A DNA stretch of 25,237 nt from Promethearchaeota archaeon (GCA_019894735.1 JAGXOB010000025.1:1-25237), one strand, 5' to 3'. Positions 15,886-24,642 are shown, counted from the first letter of the stretch. The notes: a model not told the origin generated them from the letters alone. Numbers and translations: made by a program.

Positions 15886-16278
15886 ATGAAACAAAAATCT
15901 ATATATAAATGTGCAATTTGTGGAAAAGTTATAGAAATTCTTAACCCAGCTGCACCCGAAACTATCTGTTGTGGACAACCAATGAATTTAATGGAAGAAA
16001 AAACTGCAGATTGGAAAGGTGAGAAGCATGTACCAAAAATCACAATTGAAGGCAATAAAGTTACCATAGATGTTGGTATTTCTATGGGAACTCCACACCC
16101 TATGACCGAAGAGCACTACATCATGTGGATTGAATTAATTTGCAGTGATAATTGCTACAAGAGACAGATGTTGAAGCCTGGGATGGAACCTAAAGCTACT
16201 TTTGTTGTTGCTAACACAAGCGGTTTAAAAGCTCGCGAATACTGTAACCTTCACGGACTCTGGGCTGGAACTAAATAA
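15886..16278 (+). CDS. dfx: Desulfoferrodoxin (2Fe superoxide reductase)
   Basis: This 130-residue class I superoxide reductase has an N-terminal desulforedoxin domain with an Fe(Cys)4 site C9-x2-C12-x15-C28-C29. The catalytic domain has ligands H48 (EKHVP, with K47), H71 and H77 (HPMTEEHYI), and C120 and H123 (YCNLHGLW). All ligands of the active Fe(His)4Cys site are present. It reduces superoxide to H2O2 without making O2, using electrons from rubredoxin. The peroxide then goes to the rubrerythrin encoded just upstream. The length is normal. A TATA-like AATATATT lies near 15829-15836, so it may have its own promoter. Confidence 0.96.
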   Translation: MKQKSIYKCAICGKVIEILNPAAPETICCGQPMNLMEEKTADWKGEKHVPKITIEGNKVTIDVGISMGTPHPMTEEHYIMWIELICSDNCYKRQMLKPGMEPKATFVVANTSGLKAREYCNLHGLWAGTK

Positions 16279-16293
16279 GATAATTCTTAATTC

Positions 16294-16309
16294 TTTTTTT
16301 TTATTTTTC
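16294..16309 (+). terminator. T-rich terminator after desulfoferrodoxin
   Basis: A nearly pure T tract (TTTTTTTTTATTTTT) begins about 16 bp after the stop codon. Confidence 0.45.
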
Positions 16310-16455
16310 TTTAATATTATAGTTTTTAGTGATTAAGATTAGATAGTATTAGTAAGGGTTGGTGGGATTTTTACGCTATATCATATTTTACTAAGGGTAG
16401 GGGTTATTTAGAAGTCACAATGTTTTTCTTCTTTTAGAGATTAATTTTACATATA

Positions 16456-17010
16456 ATGGGTAAAAATAAAGCGGTATTATTAGATCGAGATGGAACTTTA
16501 ATAGAGGATAAGAATTTTGCTTATAAGATTGAAGATTTCGAGCTTTTACCGGGTGTAATAGAAGGATTAAAACGACTTCAACGAAATTTTCTTCTTTTTA
16601 TAGTAACAAATCAATCTGGTATTGGAAGAGGCTTTTATTCAGAAAATGATTTCTTTAGATTCAATAATCACTTGATAAAGGTATTGGAAGAAAATCAAAT
16701 TAGAATAGAAGATACCTTTTACTGTCCTCATATAAAAGAAGAAAATTGTGAATGTAGGAAACCTAAAATCAAGTTTATTAAAGATATCGTTGAAGGTTGG
16801 AACATCGATATCGAAAAATCGTGGATGATAGGGGATCATCCTTCAGATATTTTGTTTGGTATAAATGGTGGTTGTAAATCAGTCTACATGGTTACTGGAC
16901 ACGGAAAAAACCATTTGCAAGATTTAGAAGCGAAGGGTATAAAACCAACTTTAGTTCATTCTAACTTTTTAGAAGCAACTAAAGAAATAATGGGAATAGA
17001 AAAAAAATAA
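16456..17010 (+). CDS. HAD phosphatase of the GmhB/HisB-N family
   Basis: This 184-residue phosphatase has DRDGT (D10 nucleophile, D12 acid), VTNQSGIGRG (motif II, about 50-59), RKPK and GDHPSD (D127, D131). The zinc loop CPH-x5-CEC (C90, H92, C98, C100) is typical of D-glycero-D-manno-heptose 1,7-bisphosphate phosphatase and related histidinol-phosphate phosphatases. Length and motifs match the family well. Archaeal members often have another sugar or small phosphate substrate, and no heptose or histidine gene lies nearby, so the substrate is unknown. It probably acts in the cytoplasm. It converges with the symporter gene with 27 bp between stops. A G-rich stretch lies upstream (16356-16403). 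Confidence 0.88.
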   Translation: MGKNKAVLLDRDGTLIEDKNFAYKIEDFELLPGVIEGLKRLQRNFLLFIVTNQSGIGRGFYSENDFFRFNNHLIKVLEENQIRIEDTFYCPHIKEENCECRKPKIKFIKDIVEGWNIDIEKSWMIGDHPSDILFGINGGCKSVYMVTGHGKNHLQDLEAKGIKPTLVHSNFLEATKEIMGIEKK

Positions 17011-17037
17011 TAGTATTTAAGATTATAAATTAATCTT

Positions 17038-18528
17038 TTATGAACTACGACTATCTTCGTATTCTTTTCTTTTTTGTTCATGAAGAATGCGCACTTCTTT
17101 TTTCATCTCTTCTACAACTTTTCCAGTTAAGGGATAAAACTTTATCCATACTAATAGACCGATGAGACATACGATTCCTGGTAAAAGAGTCATACTAATA
17201 TTAACGCTAAGTGAAGCTCGAGCTAAACCTTGAGTTGCTGATAATCCATCGCCTACAAAGATTAAGCCAAATGCAGTCATTAAAGCGGGTGGTACCGCTA
17301 AGGCGACACTTATCATGGGTTTGCTAAGTAATGGCCCTACTCCCGCATAAAGCCCCTCTCTTCTCTCTCCTGAAATTTTCCAATAATCGTAATCTATGGT
17401 GTCAGCTCTCATGGGATTATGTTGAATAAATTCTCCGGGAAAACCTAGCATAAATATTGAAAACCCAATCGAAACTAGAATCCAGTTGCCTGAAAGTCCA
17501 GCGAAAAAGCTAAAGAGCCCTCCTATGGCTAAAGCTCCAAAGTAAAATGAAATAGATGCTTTTGTTGAGTATTTCTTAGCAATTCTTAGAATAATAGGAA
17601 TGGAAATAATCAGACAAAATATTGGCCCAATCCAGAAAACAAGCATATCAAACCCCGCCATTGGTCCTAAAACCCACGTTAAATAGAAGGGTAAACTTAC
17701 CATCACTAAATTCAAGAATAGAACCGAAACCCCGTCGTAGATTACGTATACTCTAAACGAGGGATTTTTAAAAGCAAGTTTTATTGATTTAAATAATGGA
17801 GTTTTATTTTCGGGAATATGTTCACTATGTTCTCGCACGTATTTTGATAAAATTAAGTAAGGAAATATACCAAAAATTGCGATAATTATTACTAGCACTT
17901 GAAATTGAGCAATACCATCAGGGGTAGGATTTGCTAAGAAAGCAACTGGAACAATGAAACCAATTAAAATCGCGGGTAATTGAAATGCGGTACCATAAAG
18001 TTGTATTTTCTCTCTCTCCCTTTGATTTAAGGTCATTTGAGGGAGTAAAGCAACATAAGCGCACAAAACGAAAGTAAACAAAGTATCATAGGCAACTTGG
18101 GTCACAAGATACCACACAAAAAGCCATACTTGAATGGTAAGATTGGAAGTTTGCCCTCTCCACGCAGCCGGCGGAAAAAATACCAAAGCAAAACATAAGC
18201 TAAAAATTGGAGCCCCATATTTAATATATGGAATATATCTTTGTACTTCGCCTCTTTTTTTATTATGATACCGAGTATTTCCAATTGCATTACCAAAAAT
18301 TGGGTCGTTTACTACGTTCCAAACCGCGTAAACAATTTGTGCGATTGTTAGATATATGGAAGCCAATCCCATCCATGCAAAATAGAAAGACTGGATTACT
18401 CCCATAACTCCGCCATAGAATGTGCCCGGCATTTGACCAAAAGAATAGGACAACTTTTCCTTCATAGGAACAGTTTCCGATCTACTCTTTTCTAAAATTT
18501 GAGTTTTCTCATTAGCTTTACTAGACAA
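17038..18528 (-). CDS. GPH-family (MFS) sugar/cation symporter
   Basis: This 496-residue transporter has about 12 hydrophobic helices. It shows the glycoside-pentoside-hexuronide features: LSYSFGQMPGTFYGG at the first helix, VVNDPIFGNAIGNTRY for the conserved D-P-x-x-G loop, KRGEVQRYI, and the mid-protein DYDYWKISGERREGLYAG motif. Family members import sugars, glucuronides or similar solutes with H+ or Na+. The substrate cannot be read from sequence. The start is TTG at 18528, with GGGGA 8 nt upstream; the next in-frame Met is at residue 22. It lies 120 bp behind the acyl-CoA dehydrogenase gene on the same strand and may or may not share its transcript. Confidence 0.88.
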   Translation of the reverse strand: MSSKANEKTQILEKSRSETVPMKEKLSYSFGQMPGTFYGGVMGVIQSFYFAWMGLASIYLTIAQIVYAVWNVVNDPIFGNAIGNTRYHNKKRGEVQRYIPYIKYGAPIFSLCFALVFFPPAAWRGQTSNLTIQVWLFVWYLVTQVAYDTLFTFVLCAYVALLPQMTLNQREREKIQLYGTAFQLPAILIGFIVPVAFLANPTPDGIAQFQVLVIIIAIFGIFPYLILSKYVREHSEHIPENKTPLFKSIKLAFKNPSFRVYVIYDGVSVLFLNLVMVSLPFYLTWVLGPMAGFDMLVFWIGPIFCLIISIPIILRIAKKYSTKASISFYFGALAIGGLFSFFAGLSGNWILVSIGFSIFMLGFPGEFIQHNPMRADTIDYDYWKISGERREGLYAGVGPLLSKPMISVALAVPPALMTAFGLIFVGDGLSATQGLARASLSVNISMTLLPGIVCLIGLLVWIKFYPLTGKVVEEMKKEVRILHEQKRKEYEDSRSS

Positions 18529-18648
18529 GTAATAATCCCCAATTTCTAAAAAATTCTTATTAAATAATAAAATAGGAAATGCGAATCAATATTTTAATAT
18601 TATGTAAAATATAGGTAAAAAAAAGTAAAAAATAATAAAATTTAATAT

Positions 18649-19830
18649 TTAAGCTCTATCGCGTTTGAATACGCTTGGCATTGCGTGTTCATATTTTTTC
18701 ATTGCGAAGCGTGATATAATAATGCGTTGTATTTCACTTGTTCCTTCATAGATTTGATAAAGTTTTGCGTCTCTGAATAATTTTTCAACTGGATATGTTC
18801 TTAAATAGCCATAACCTCCATAGATTTGTACTGCTTCAGTTGTTACTTTCATTGCAACATCAGAGGCGAAAGCTTTAGCAACAGCAGAACTCATGTTATT
18901 ATCTAATCCTTGATCCGCTTCCCAAGCTGCTTTATAGGTTAATAATCGGGCCGCTTCAATATCCTTATACATATTTGCTATTTTTTCTTGAATTACTTGA
19001 TAATTCGCAATTGTTCTACCAAACGCTTCTCTTTTCTGAGCATAATCAATTGAATATTCCATAGCTGAGCGAGCACATCCTACGGCAAAAGCCCCTATAG
19101 CAGGACGAGTGTGAGCAAATGTCAGCATCCCTAAAACAAATCCTCTACCGGGTTTAGCTAGAACATTCTCTTTGGGGATTCTTACGTTCTTTAGAGCTAC
19201 AGCAACAGTATTGGACGCTCTTTGACCAAGTTTAGGGATATGTTTTCCTAATTTTACCCCTTCCGTTTTTGTATCTACGATAAAAGCACCAATTCCTTTA
19301 TGTTTTTTTTCAGGATCAGCTGTAGCAAAAACTGTAACATAATCAGCATATCCACCATTGGTAATCCAGAATTTAGCTCCATTTAAAATATACTCATCCC
19401 CATCTTTTTCAGCACGACATTTCATACCAGCCACATCAGATCCCATTGTTGGTTCTGATGTTGCGAATGCGATAAGCTTAAATTCATTAATTAACTCGCC
19501 TAAAATTCTCTCCTTTTGCTCCTCATTTCCTCCAATAACGATTGGTTCAGCACCAAGGTTATTATCAAAAATAGAAGTTGCCATTCCGGGACATGCTGAA
19601 GACATTTCTTCCACTACCAAACAAGCATCAAGCAATCCATAACCTTGTCCGCCGTATTTCTTTGGTATTCCTAAATTTAATAATTTTTCTTCCCATGCTT
19701 TTTTAATTACCGGTAAAGGGAATTCTTCAGATTCATCGTACATTCGAGCTACTGGTAAAACTTCTCGAATAGCAAATTCTCTTGCTTTTGCTTTTAATTT
19801 CTTTTGTTCTTCGGTTAATGTAAAATCCAT
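18649..19830 (-). CDS. Acyl-CoA dehydrogenase
   Basis: This 393-residue FAD enzyme has the full acyl-CoA dehydrogenase pattern: MDFTLTEEQKKL at the start, FATSEPTMGSD and KFWITNGGYADY in the middle (FAD and substrate site), QIYGGYGYLR near 330, and YEGTSEIQR at the end with catalytic base E362. It oxidises acyl-CoA to enoyl-CoA and normally passes electrons to ETF. No ETF, CoA ligase or hydratase gene is in the window. The gene begins 4 bp after the flavodiiron gene, and its ribosome binding site GGAGGT (19839-19844) lies in the last codons of that gene, so the two are translated from one transcript. The acyl chain length cannot be told. Confidence 0.95.
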   Translation of the reverse strand: MDFTLTEEQKKLKAKAREFAIREVLPVARMYDESEEFPLPVIKKAWEEKLLNLGIPKKYGGQGYGLLDACLVVEEMSSACPGMATSIFDNNLGAEPIVIGGNEEQKERILGELINEFKLIAFATSEPTMGSDVAGMKCRAEKDGDEYILNGAKFWITNGGYADYVTVFATADPEKKHKGIGAFIVDTKTEGVKLGKHIPKLGQRASNTVAVALKNVRIPKENVLAKPGRGFVLGMLTFAHTRPAIGAFAVGCARSAMEYSIDYAQKREAFGRTIANYQVIQEKIANMYKDIEAARLLTYKAAWEADQGLDNNMSSAVAKAFASDVAMKVTTEAVQIYGGYGYLRTYPVEKLFRDAKLYQIYEGTSEIQRIIISRFAMKKYEHAMPSVFKRDRA

Positions 19831-19834
19831 GAGT

Positions 19835-21046
19835 TTATACCTCCATTTTTTTAACTAATTTATCCACAATTTCCTTAAAGTTTAAATCACTAGGTTTTGG
19901 AACGAATTGTATTTCAATTGAATCGTCCAACATCGCTATTCCAGTGGCTTCCATTTCACTGATTATAGCTCTAACCGCACCTCTGCTCCAACCATATGAT
20001 CCAAAAGCTAAGCCAACCTTGTTCATTGGTTTTAAGCCTTTCTGGTAACATAAATATTCTGCTACGGAGGGAAAAAGTCCCCGATTTAAAGTTGGACTTC
20101 CAATAATAATCGCTTTAGCTTTCATTGCTTCAGTTATTACGTCACTATAATCAGAAGAGGTTAAATTGAACCTTTTTACAGTAATGCCCCTATGCCAAAT
20201 TTCGCGGTATAATTCTTTCGCAATCTTGGTTGTGCTTTCCCACATGCTGTCATAGATAATCACAGCTGAGTTTTCTTCAATTTCACCTCTTGACCATTTT
20301 GTATAAGCTTCTATGATTTTAGGGATGTTCTTTCTCCAACACACCCCATGTGATGGACATATAATATCTATTGGTAAAGCTCCAACAACAGGGAGAGTTT
20401 TAGCAATTAAGCTAGATAAATGGAGCAAAATATTTGCATAATATTTTTCTGCTTCCCACATTATTTCTGAAAATTCATTTTCGTCATCCCAGTGCTTTGA
20501 TGCAGCAAAATGCTGACCGAAAGCATCGTTAGAAAATAGTACATTTTTTCCATTTTCGTCAGTCATAAAAGAAACCATCGAATCAGGCCAATGAATCATC
20601 GGAATAGGAACAAAAGTAAAAGTTTTACCATTTCCAACCTCTAAAATATCACCATTTTTTACTGCTCGTATTTTTTCAAAAATACTTTTATCTACTTCTT
20701 CATGATAGTGTTGTTCTAAAATTTCAACCCCCTTTGTTGAGGCAATAATCTCAACATTTGGTAAATATTCCAATACTAACGGAAAAGAACCCGAATGATC
20801 TGGTTCGATATGATTCATTATGAGATAATCAATATCCTTTAAATTACATACCGATTGAATGTTTTCTAAATAATTTTTGAAGTACTGTCTTTTTACCGTA
20901 TCAATTAATATCGTTTTATCTCCACTTTTTACAATATATGCATTATAAGAAGAACCCTTATGTGTCGAATACCCATGAAAATTCCTTACTTCCCAGTCTA
21001 CATATCCAACATAATATACATCTTTTAATAATTCTAAGCTTGACAT
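19835..21046 (-). CDS. fprA: Flavodiiron protein (O2/NO reductase, FprA-like)
   Basis: This 403-residue protein joins a beta-lactamase-like diiron domain with a flavodoxin domain. The iron ligands are complete: H79, E81, D83 and H84 in NHIEPDH, H152 in IHWPDS, D174 in SNDAFG, and H233 in PSHGVCW. From residue 261, IIYDSMWESTTKIA is the FMN phosphate loop, and SPTLNRGLFP and GSYGWSRGAV bind the flavin ring. Such enzymes reduce O2 to water, or NO, using electrons from rubredoxin or F420H2. Several free rubredoxins are encoded nearby. It lies directly before the acyl-CoA dehydrogenase (4 bp gap). An inverted repeat sits upstream at 21097-21119, and GGGAGA before the ATG serves as ribosome binding site. 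Confidence 0.95.
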   Translation of the reverse strand: MSSLELLKDVYYVGYVDWEVRNFHGYSTHKGSSYNAYIVKSGDKTILIDTVKRQYFKNYLENIQSVCNLKDIDYLIMNHIEPDHSGSFPLVLEYLPNVEIIASTKGVEILEQHYHEEVDKSIFEKIRAVKNGDILEVGNGKTFTFVPIPMIHWPDSMVSFMTDENGKNVLFSNDAFGQHFAASKHWDDENEFSEIMWEAEKYYANILLHLSSLIAKTLPVVGALPIDIICPSHGVCWRKNIPKIIEAYTKWSRGEIEENSAVIIYDSMWESTTKIAKELYREIWHRGITVKRFNLTSSDYSDVITEAMKAKAIIIGSPTLNRGLFPSVAEYLCYQKGLKPMNKVGLAFGSYGWSRGAVRAIISEMEATGIAMLDDSIEIQFVPKPSDLNFKEIVDKLVKKMEV

Positions 21047-21096
21047 TATCTTCTCCCTTTTAATATTTAGTAGAATTTTGTTAATTATTTTATTAG

Positions 21097-21119
21097 AACT
21101 TTAAAGTTTTTTTAAAGTT
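21097..21119. promoter_or_regulatory. Inverted repeat upstream of the flavodiiron gene
   Basis: Arms AACTTTAAA and TTTAAAGTT (9 bp, perfect) are separated by 5 bp. The site is 51-73 bp upstream of the ATG at 21046, in the divergent region shared with the membrane protein gene. It may be an operator or, since TTTAAA is TATA-like, the promoter itself. Confidence 0.4.
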
Positions 21120-21239
21120 AATTTATTTATCTTATAAATTAGAATGTTAAACTATATGAAATTTGAATTTGATTTACTCATTTAAAATCGAAAAAATTCA
21201 AAACCATAAGAAATAAATATTAGAGAGATACAATGATGC

Positions 21240-21965
21240 ATGCAAGAAAAAAATTCGATACCACCAAAACTGTTTAAAGTGAATTGTATGAGTATCTCTA
21301 AGAAGCAATTTAAAAACTACTTTTATAGCTATTTAATAACGACAGTTTTATATTTGATTTCAAGTCTTATTTTTTTACCCTATTTTGCTTATGGAGGATT
21401 TTTAAGTGTAAGTTTATATTTTGGGTCAGTATTTACATTTAAAAAATATTTATTTAACGCTAGTTTTAAAATTGGTTTGATTGGGAATTTAATTTTCTTC
21501 ATACCCATAATTCTTATAATACTATTTTTTGGTCCTTATACACAATTTTCTTTCTTAATGTTTTTTGTATTTTTACCGATATCTCTAATCACTTGGATAA
21601 ATACAATAATAATATTGATCATGTCTAATAGACTATTAAAAAATAGTCCAAATTTAAGAGAAGAACATGAAATTGAAAAAAAAGTTGAATATTTGGATTT
21701 TGAGACAAGAAAAAACCGTTTAATAGGTATGATAAGAATTGATAAATTTCTTGATCTTGAAAAAGCGCATCTTTTTCTTGGAATGAGTAAATTTGACATT
21801 AAAGCTCTTATCTATGATTTAGCTGGCGAAAAAAAAATCGATGGCACGTTTGAAGAGAACAAATTTCATATCATTTCAAATTTAGACGATTTCTTAATGG
21901 AGTTAGAACTCTCCTTCATTAGTTGGCAGGAAAAAAGTACTCAAAATGTTTCTAAAGTTAATTAA
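21240..21965 (+). CDS. Four-helix membrane protein with C-terminal winged-helix-like domain
   Basis: I do not recognise this 241-residue protein as a named family. Four hydrophobic helices lie at about residues 28-48, 50-66, 76-98 and 103-128. A charged linker (about 133-157) leads to a soluble tail. Residues about 158-215 (RLIGMIRIDKFLDLEKAHLFLGM, then FDIKALIYDLAGEKKIDGTF, then an IIS strand) have the spacing of a winged helix or PCI-like tail, where a helix-turn-helix is followed by a beta wing. The tail would face the cytoplasm and may bind DNA or protein. The Met at residue 17 is an alternative start, preceded by AAAGTGAA. It is divergent from the flavodiiron gene. Confidence 0.6.
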   Translation: MQEKNSIPPKLFKVNCMSISKKQFKNYFYSYLITTVLYLISSLIFLPYFAYGGFLSVSLYFGSVFTFKKYLFNASFKIGLIGNLIFFIPIILIILFFGPYTQFSFLMFFVFLPISLITWINTIIILIMSNRLLKNSPNLREEHEIEKKVEYLDFETRKNRLIGMIRIDKFLDLEKAHLFLGMSKFDIKALIYDLAGEKKIDGTFEENKFHIISNLDDFLMELELSFISWQEKSTQNVSKVN

Positions 21966-22046
21966 TTTTTAGTACTTACCCAATTGAAGCTATTTAGTTT
22001 AAAAAAAGGAAGAAAAAAATAAAACTAAAATTAATTAAGGGTATTT

Positions 22047-22181
22047 TTAGATCTGTGTGAAGAAACTCTTATCAACGCCGCAGACTGGGCATACCCAATC
22101 ATCAGGAAGATCTTCGAACTTAGTACCTTCTTTATCTTCGTCGTAAACATAACCGCAAGCGCCACATTCCCATTTTGCCAC
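22047..22181 (-). CDS. rub: Rubredoxin (short form)
   Basis: This 44-residue protein has the complete rubredoxin pattern: [16 protein letters not shown], then [18 protein letters not shown]. The iron is held by C6, C9, C31 and C34. The middle loop between the Cys pairs is 21 residues, about eight shorter than in common 52-54-residue rubredoxins, as in the 45-residue Desulfovibrio desulfuricans type. The start is GTG at 22181: an in-frame stop lies four codons upstream, and AAAGGT sits about 10 nt before it. Rubredoxins shuttle single electrons in the cytoplasm. The likely partners are the flavodiiron protein, rubrerythrin and superoxide reductase nearby. It is separate from the neighbouring genes, which lie 174 bp or more away on the same strand. 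Confidence 0.92.
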   Translation of the reverse strand: MAKWECGACGYVYDEDKEGTKFEDLPDDWVCPVCGVDKSFFTQI

Positions 22182-22355
22182 TATAAATTACCTTTATTTT
22201 AATTTAATTAATTTGTATTTATGGATTTGTAAATTGAATGTATATTAAAAACATTAATTTAATATTTTATAAATTAATCTAATTACGCTCTAGCCTTAGA
22301 GTACTGAAATCGATAGAATATTTTTAAGAAGAATCATCCGATTGTACTTAGAGAC

Positions 22356-22676
22356 TTATGAACGAAAATATCCTGCTTTTTTCAAAGCTTCCGCAGAAAT
22401 CTTGCTACTTGGGCCATCTCCTCTTGCTACATTTACACTGACCTTACCTTCGACAGCTTCAAAAATTTCAGCTACATCACCATGCTTGAATCCTGGACAT
22501 AATATTATAGCTTCTATTGACTCGTTTTGTAGATAATCTTTGGATACTTGTACTGCCTCTTCTTGGTTCCTAACAATTATAGAATACAATTTATACATTC
22601 CAGTATCAATTACACTTCTGTGTTTTTTATAATCTGCATCAGGTGCATGTGCAATGAATAAAGCTTTGAATGCCAT
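22356..22676 (-). CDS. DUF6506-like small protein
   Basis: This 106-residue soluble protein has the pattern FKALFIAHAPDAD, then a Tyr/Val strand (LYSIIVRNQEEAVQVSKDYL), a central IILCPGFKHGDVAEIFEAV and the end VSVNVARGDGPSSKI. I associate this arrangement with the uncharacterised DUF6506 family; the match is from memory. The alternating strands and helices suggest a small alpha/beta fold. The CPGF-x-H motif (a Cys near 60 and a His near 65) and the RGDGPSS loop look like a ligand site. No function is known. It stands 99 bp before the end of the deacylase gene region, on the same strand. Confidence 0.6.
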   Translation of the reverse strand: MAFKALFIAHAPDADYKKHRSVIDTGMYKLYSIIVRNQEEAVQVSKDYLQNESIEAIILCPGFKHGDVAEIFEAVEGKVSVNVARGDGPSSKISAEALKKAGYFRS

Positions 22677-22775
22677 ATTCTTGATTATACATGAATAATA
22701 TTAAAAACTTACTAAACCATTGTTAGCAAAATAGCTATAGCCTTAAAGTAATGAAACAATTTATCTTATTAGAAC

Positions 22776-24398
22776 TTAATTTGGGTGCCATATCACTATT
22801 CCCGGGGATTTTCGATTTTTTTTTCCTCTTTCGACGACAATTACGCCATTAACAATTACATACGGAATACCTTCGGGAAGTTGATAAGGTTGTTCGTAGG
22901 TTGCTTTATCAATAACCTTATCTGGATTAAAGAGAACTAAATCAGCCCAATTTCCTTCTCTAACAAGACCTCTGTCTTGGAGTCCAAGCCGTTGGGCAGG
23001 AAAGGATGTCATTTTACGGATTGCTTGCTCTAAGGTTAAAACTTTTTCTTCTCTGACATATTTACCCAGTATTCGAGGATAGGTTCCAAAAAATCTTGGA
23101 TGAAATGCTCCAGCGCTAAAAGAAGCAGGAACTCCAGAACCATCCGTTCCAACCATTTGATAACGGCTCGTCATGATTCTTCGAATATCTTCTTCCCCCA
23201 TACTTTGTATGGTAGTCATGACACTGAGTTCGTTTTCAATTAACAGATTAAAAAAGGTATCAAAATCATCTGAAAATCCTTTAATTTTTGTGATTTCTGT
23301 AATATTCTTTGATATTATATGCTTCCAATTTTCGTTAATAACCGTTGAGATGTATAAGTTCTGAAAACCTTCATCGCGAAGCCAATTTTCAAATCCTTCA
23401 ATACCTTCGGATACTTCTTTTCTAATTCTTTTTTGAATTTTGGGTTTCTTTATACGATTTAAAACATCTTCAGTTTTTCCTTCGCGCACCCATGGAGGTA
23501 GAGCTGTCATAAGTCCAGCCATGCCACGATTATAAGGATACTGATCACAAGTTATGCTTATACCTCGCTCATTAGCTTCCTCAATTAGGGTTAATGTATC
23601 CTTGCTGGTACCCCAGTAAGGTTTACCAGATATTTTATGATGAGCTATTTGGCCCCCAACACAACCAGATTTCTCAACAATTTTAATAATTTCCCTTACG
23701 GCTTTTATAACAGTTTCTCCCTCACCACGTATGTGAGAAAAATATAATCCATTATATTCAGCAACTATTTTTGCTAATTCAATTATTTCTTCTGTTTTTG
23801 CGAATACTTGAGGAGCATAGATCAAACCCGTACTCATTCCAAAAGCTCCAGCTTCCATTGCTTCATGCAAATAATGCTTCATCATTTGAAGTTCTTCCGG
23901 ATTAGCAGGACGGTTTTCACCACTCTGGCCACTAGCCCATTGTAAATTACCATAACCTACAAAAAAAATCAGATTTGCTGTATTACGTTTCTTTTCGTTA
24001 AATTTTAGATACTCTGCAAAGGTATGATAAGGAAACTCAAATTGAGTAAGAATAGGGTCTATTTTACTTATTAGCTTAAGAAAGTCTTCTTCTCTTCCCT
24101 TAGGAATGGGGGCCATACCTTCTCCACACATTCCGACCACTGCTGTTGTTACTCCTTGATATAAAGTAGATTCTTGAGCTCTGCTACCAGGTAAAATCCA
24201 ATCTGTGTGCGAGTGGATGTCAATGAATCCAGGACTTATCATCAACCCACGAGCATCTATAACTTTCTTAGTGTCACTTTTTATCTTTGGGCTTATTTCA
24301 GCTATTTTTCCATCCTTTATTCCGATTTCACCAGAATACCAAGGATTTCCCGCGCCATCAATTATTCTTCCATTTTTGATAATTAGATCGTAATCCAT
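22776..24398 (-). CDS. N-acyl-D-amino-acid deacylase (D-aminoacylase family amidohydrolase)
   Basis: This 540-residue amidohydrolase starts with DYDLIIKNGRIIDGAGNPW, the usual family opening. Metal ligands are H62 and H64 (DIHSHTDW), the characteristic bridging Cys C91 (VGMCGEG), and later His in YFSHIRGEG and QIAHHKISG. The catalytic Asp is in VGTDGSG. The C-terminal part (PAQRLGLQDRGLVREGNWADLVLF) completes the small beta domain. The family removes N-acyl groups from D-amino acids or related compounds. Substrates vary, so this is a family-level call. ATG at 24398 is preferred to the TTG three codons earlier (24407), because family members start at this point. It follows the small rubredoxin-like gene by 94 bp. 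Confidence 0.92.
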   Translation of the reverse strand: MDYDLIIKNGRIIDGAGNPWYSGEIGIKDGKIAEISPKIKSDTKKVIDARGLMISPGFIDIHSHTDWILPGSRAQESTLYQGVTTAVVGMCGEGMAPIPKGREEDFLKLISKIDPILTQFEFPYHTFAEYLKFNEKKRNTANLIFFVGYGNLQWASGQSGENRPANPEELQMMKHYLHEAMEAGAFGMSTGLIYAPQVFAKTEEIIELAKIVAEYNGLYFSHIRGEGETVIKAVREIIKIVEKSGCVGGQIAHHKISGKPYWGTSKDTLTLIEEANERGISITCDQYPYNRGMAGLMTALPPWVREGKTEDVLNRIKKPKIQKRIRKEVSEGIEGFENWLRDEGFQNLYISTVINENWKHIISKNITEITKIKGFSDDFDTFFNLLIENELSVMTTIQSMGEEDIRRIMTSRYQMVGTDGSGVPASFSAGAFHPRFFGTYPRILGKYVREEKVLTLEQAIRKMTSFPAQRLGLQDRGLVREGNWADLVLFNPDKVIDKATYEQPYQLPEGIPYVIVNGVIVVERGKKNRKSPGIVIWHPN

Positions 24399-24492
24399 CG
24401 ATATCAAATCTATAAATGTTTTGAGTAGATTAAATAATCACTTTTTAAAAAGACTATTAGAAGTTCTGAATTTTCAAATAATGTATTTAGAC

Positions 24493-24642
24493 TCATTTTG
24501 GAGATTGTTTTTTCACGAAGAAATTCTTAGAGGTACGACATCTTGGGCATTTGTAGTCGTCACCAACCTTTTCAAACGGAACTTCTTGTTCTTCATCAAT
24601 ATATACATAATTACATCTTTTACATCGGTGTATTGTCATCAT
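24493..24642 (-). CDS. Second short rubredoxin-like protein
   Basis: This 49-residue protein has HRCKRCNYVYIDEEQ and DDYKCPRCRTSKNFF, with the iron Cys at C7, C10, C32 and C35. The pattern is rubredoxin, but the usual W before the second Cys pair is Tyr, and the Gly after that pair is Arg. It is also more basic than the rubredoxin at 22047-22181, with KKQSPK at the C-terminus. It may bind Fe or Zn. It begins 14 bp after the stop of the rubredoxin-fused reductase, so both probably share a transcript, and it may be that enzyme's free electron acceptor. Two adjacent ATG codons (24642, 24639) are possible starts. Confidence 0.8.
   Translation of the reverse strand: MMTIHRCKRCNYVYIDEEQEVPFEKVGDDYKCPRCRTSKNFFVKKQSPK

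Noticed and set aside
22342..22536. Open frame on the plus strand
   Set aside because: It overlaps the DUF6506-like gene in antisense and has no domain features.
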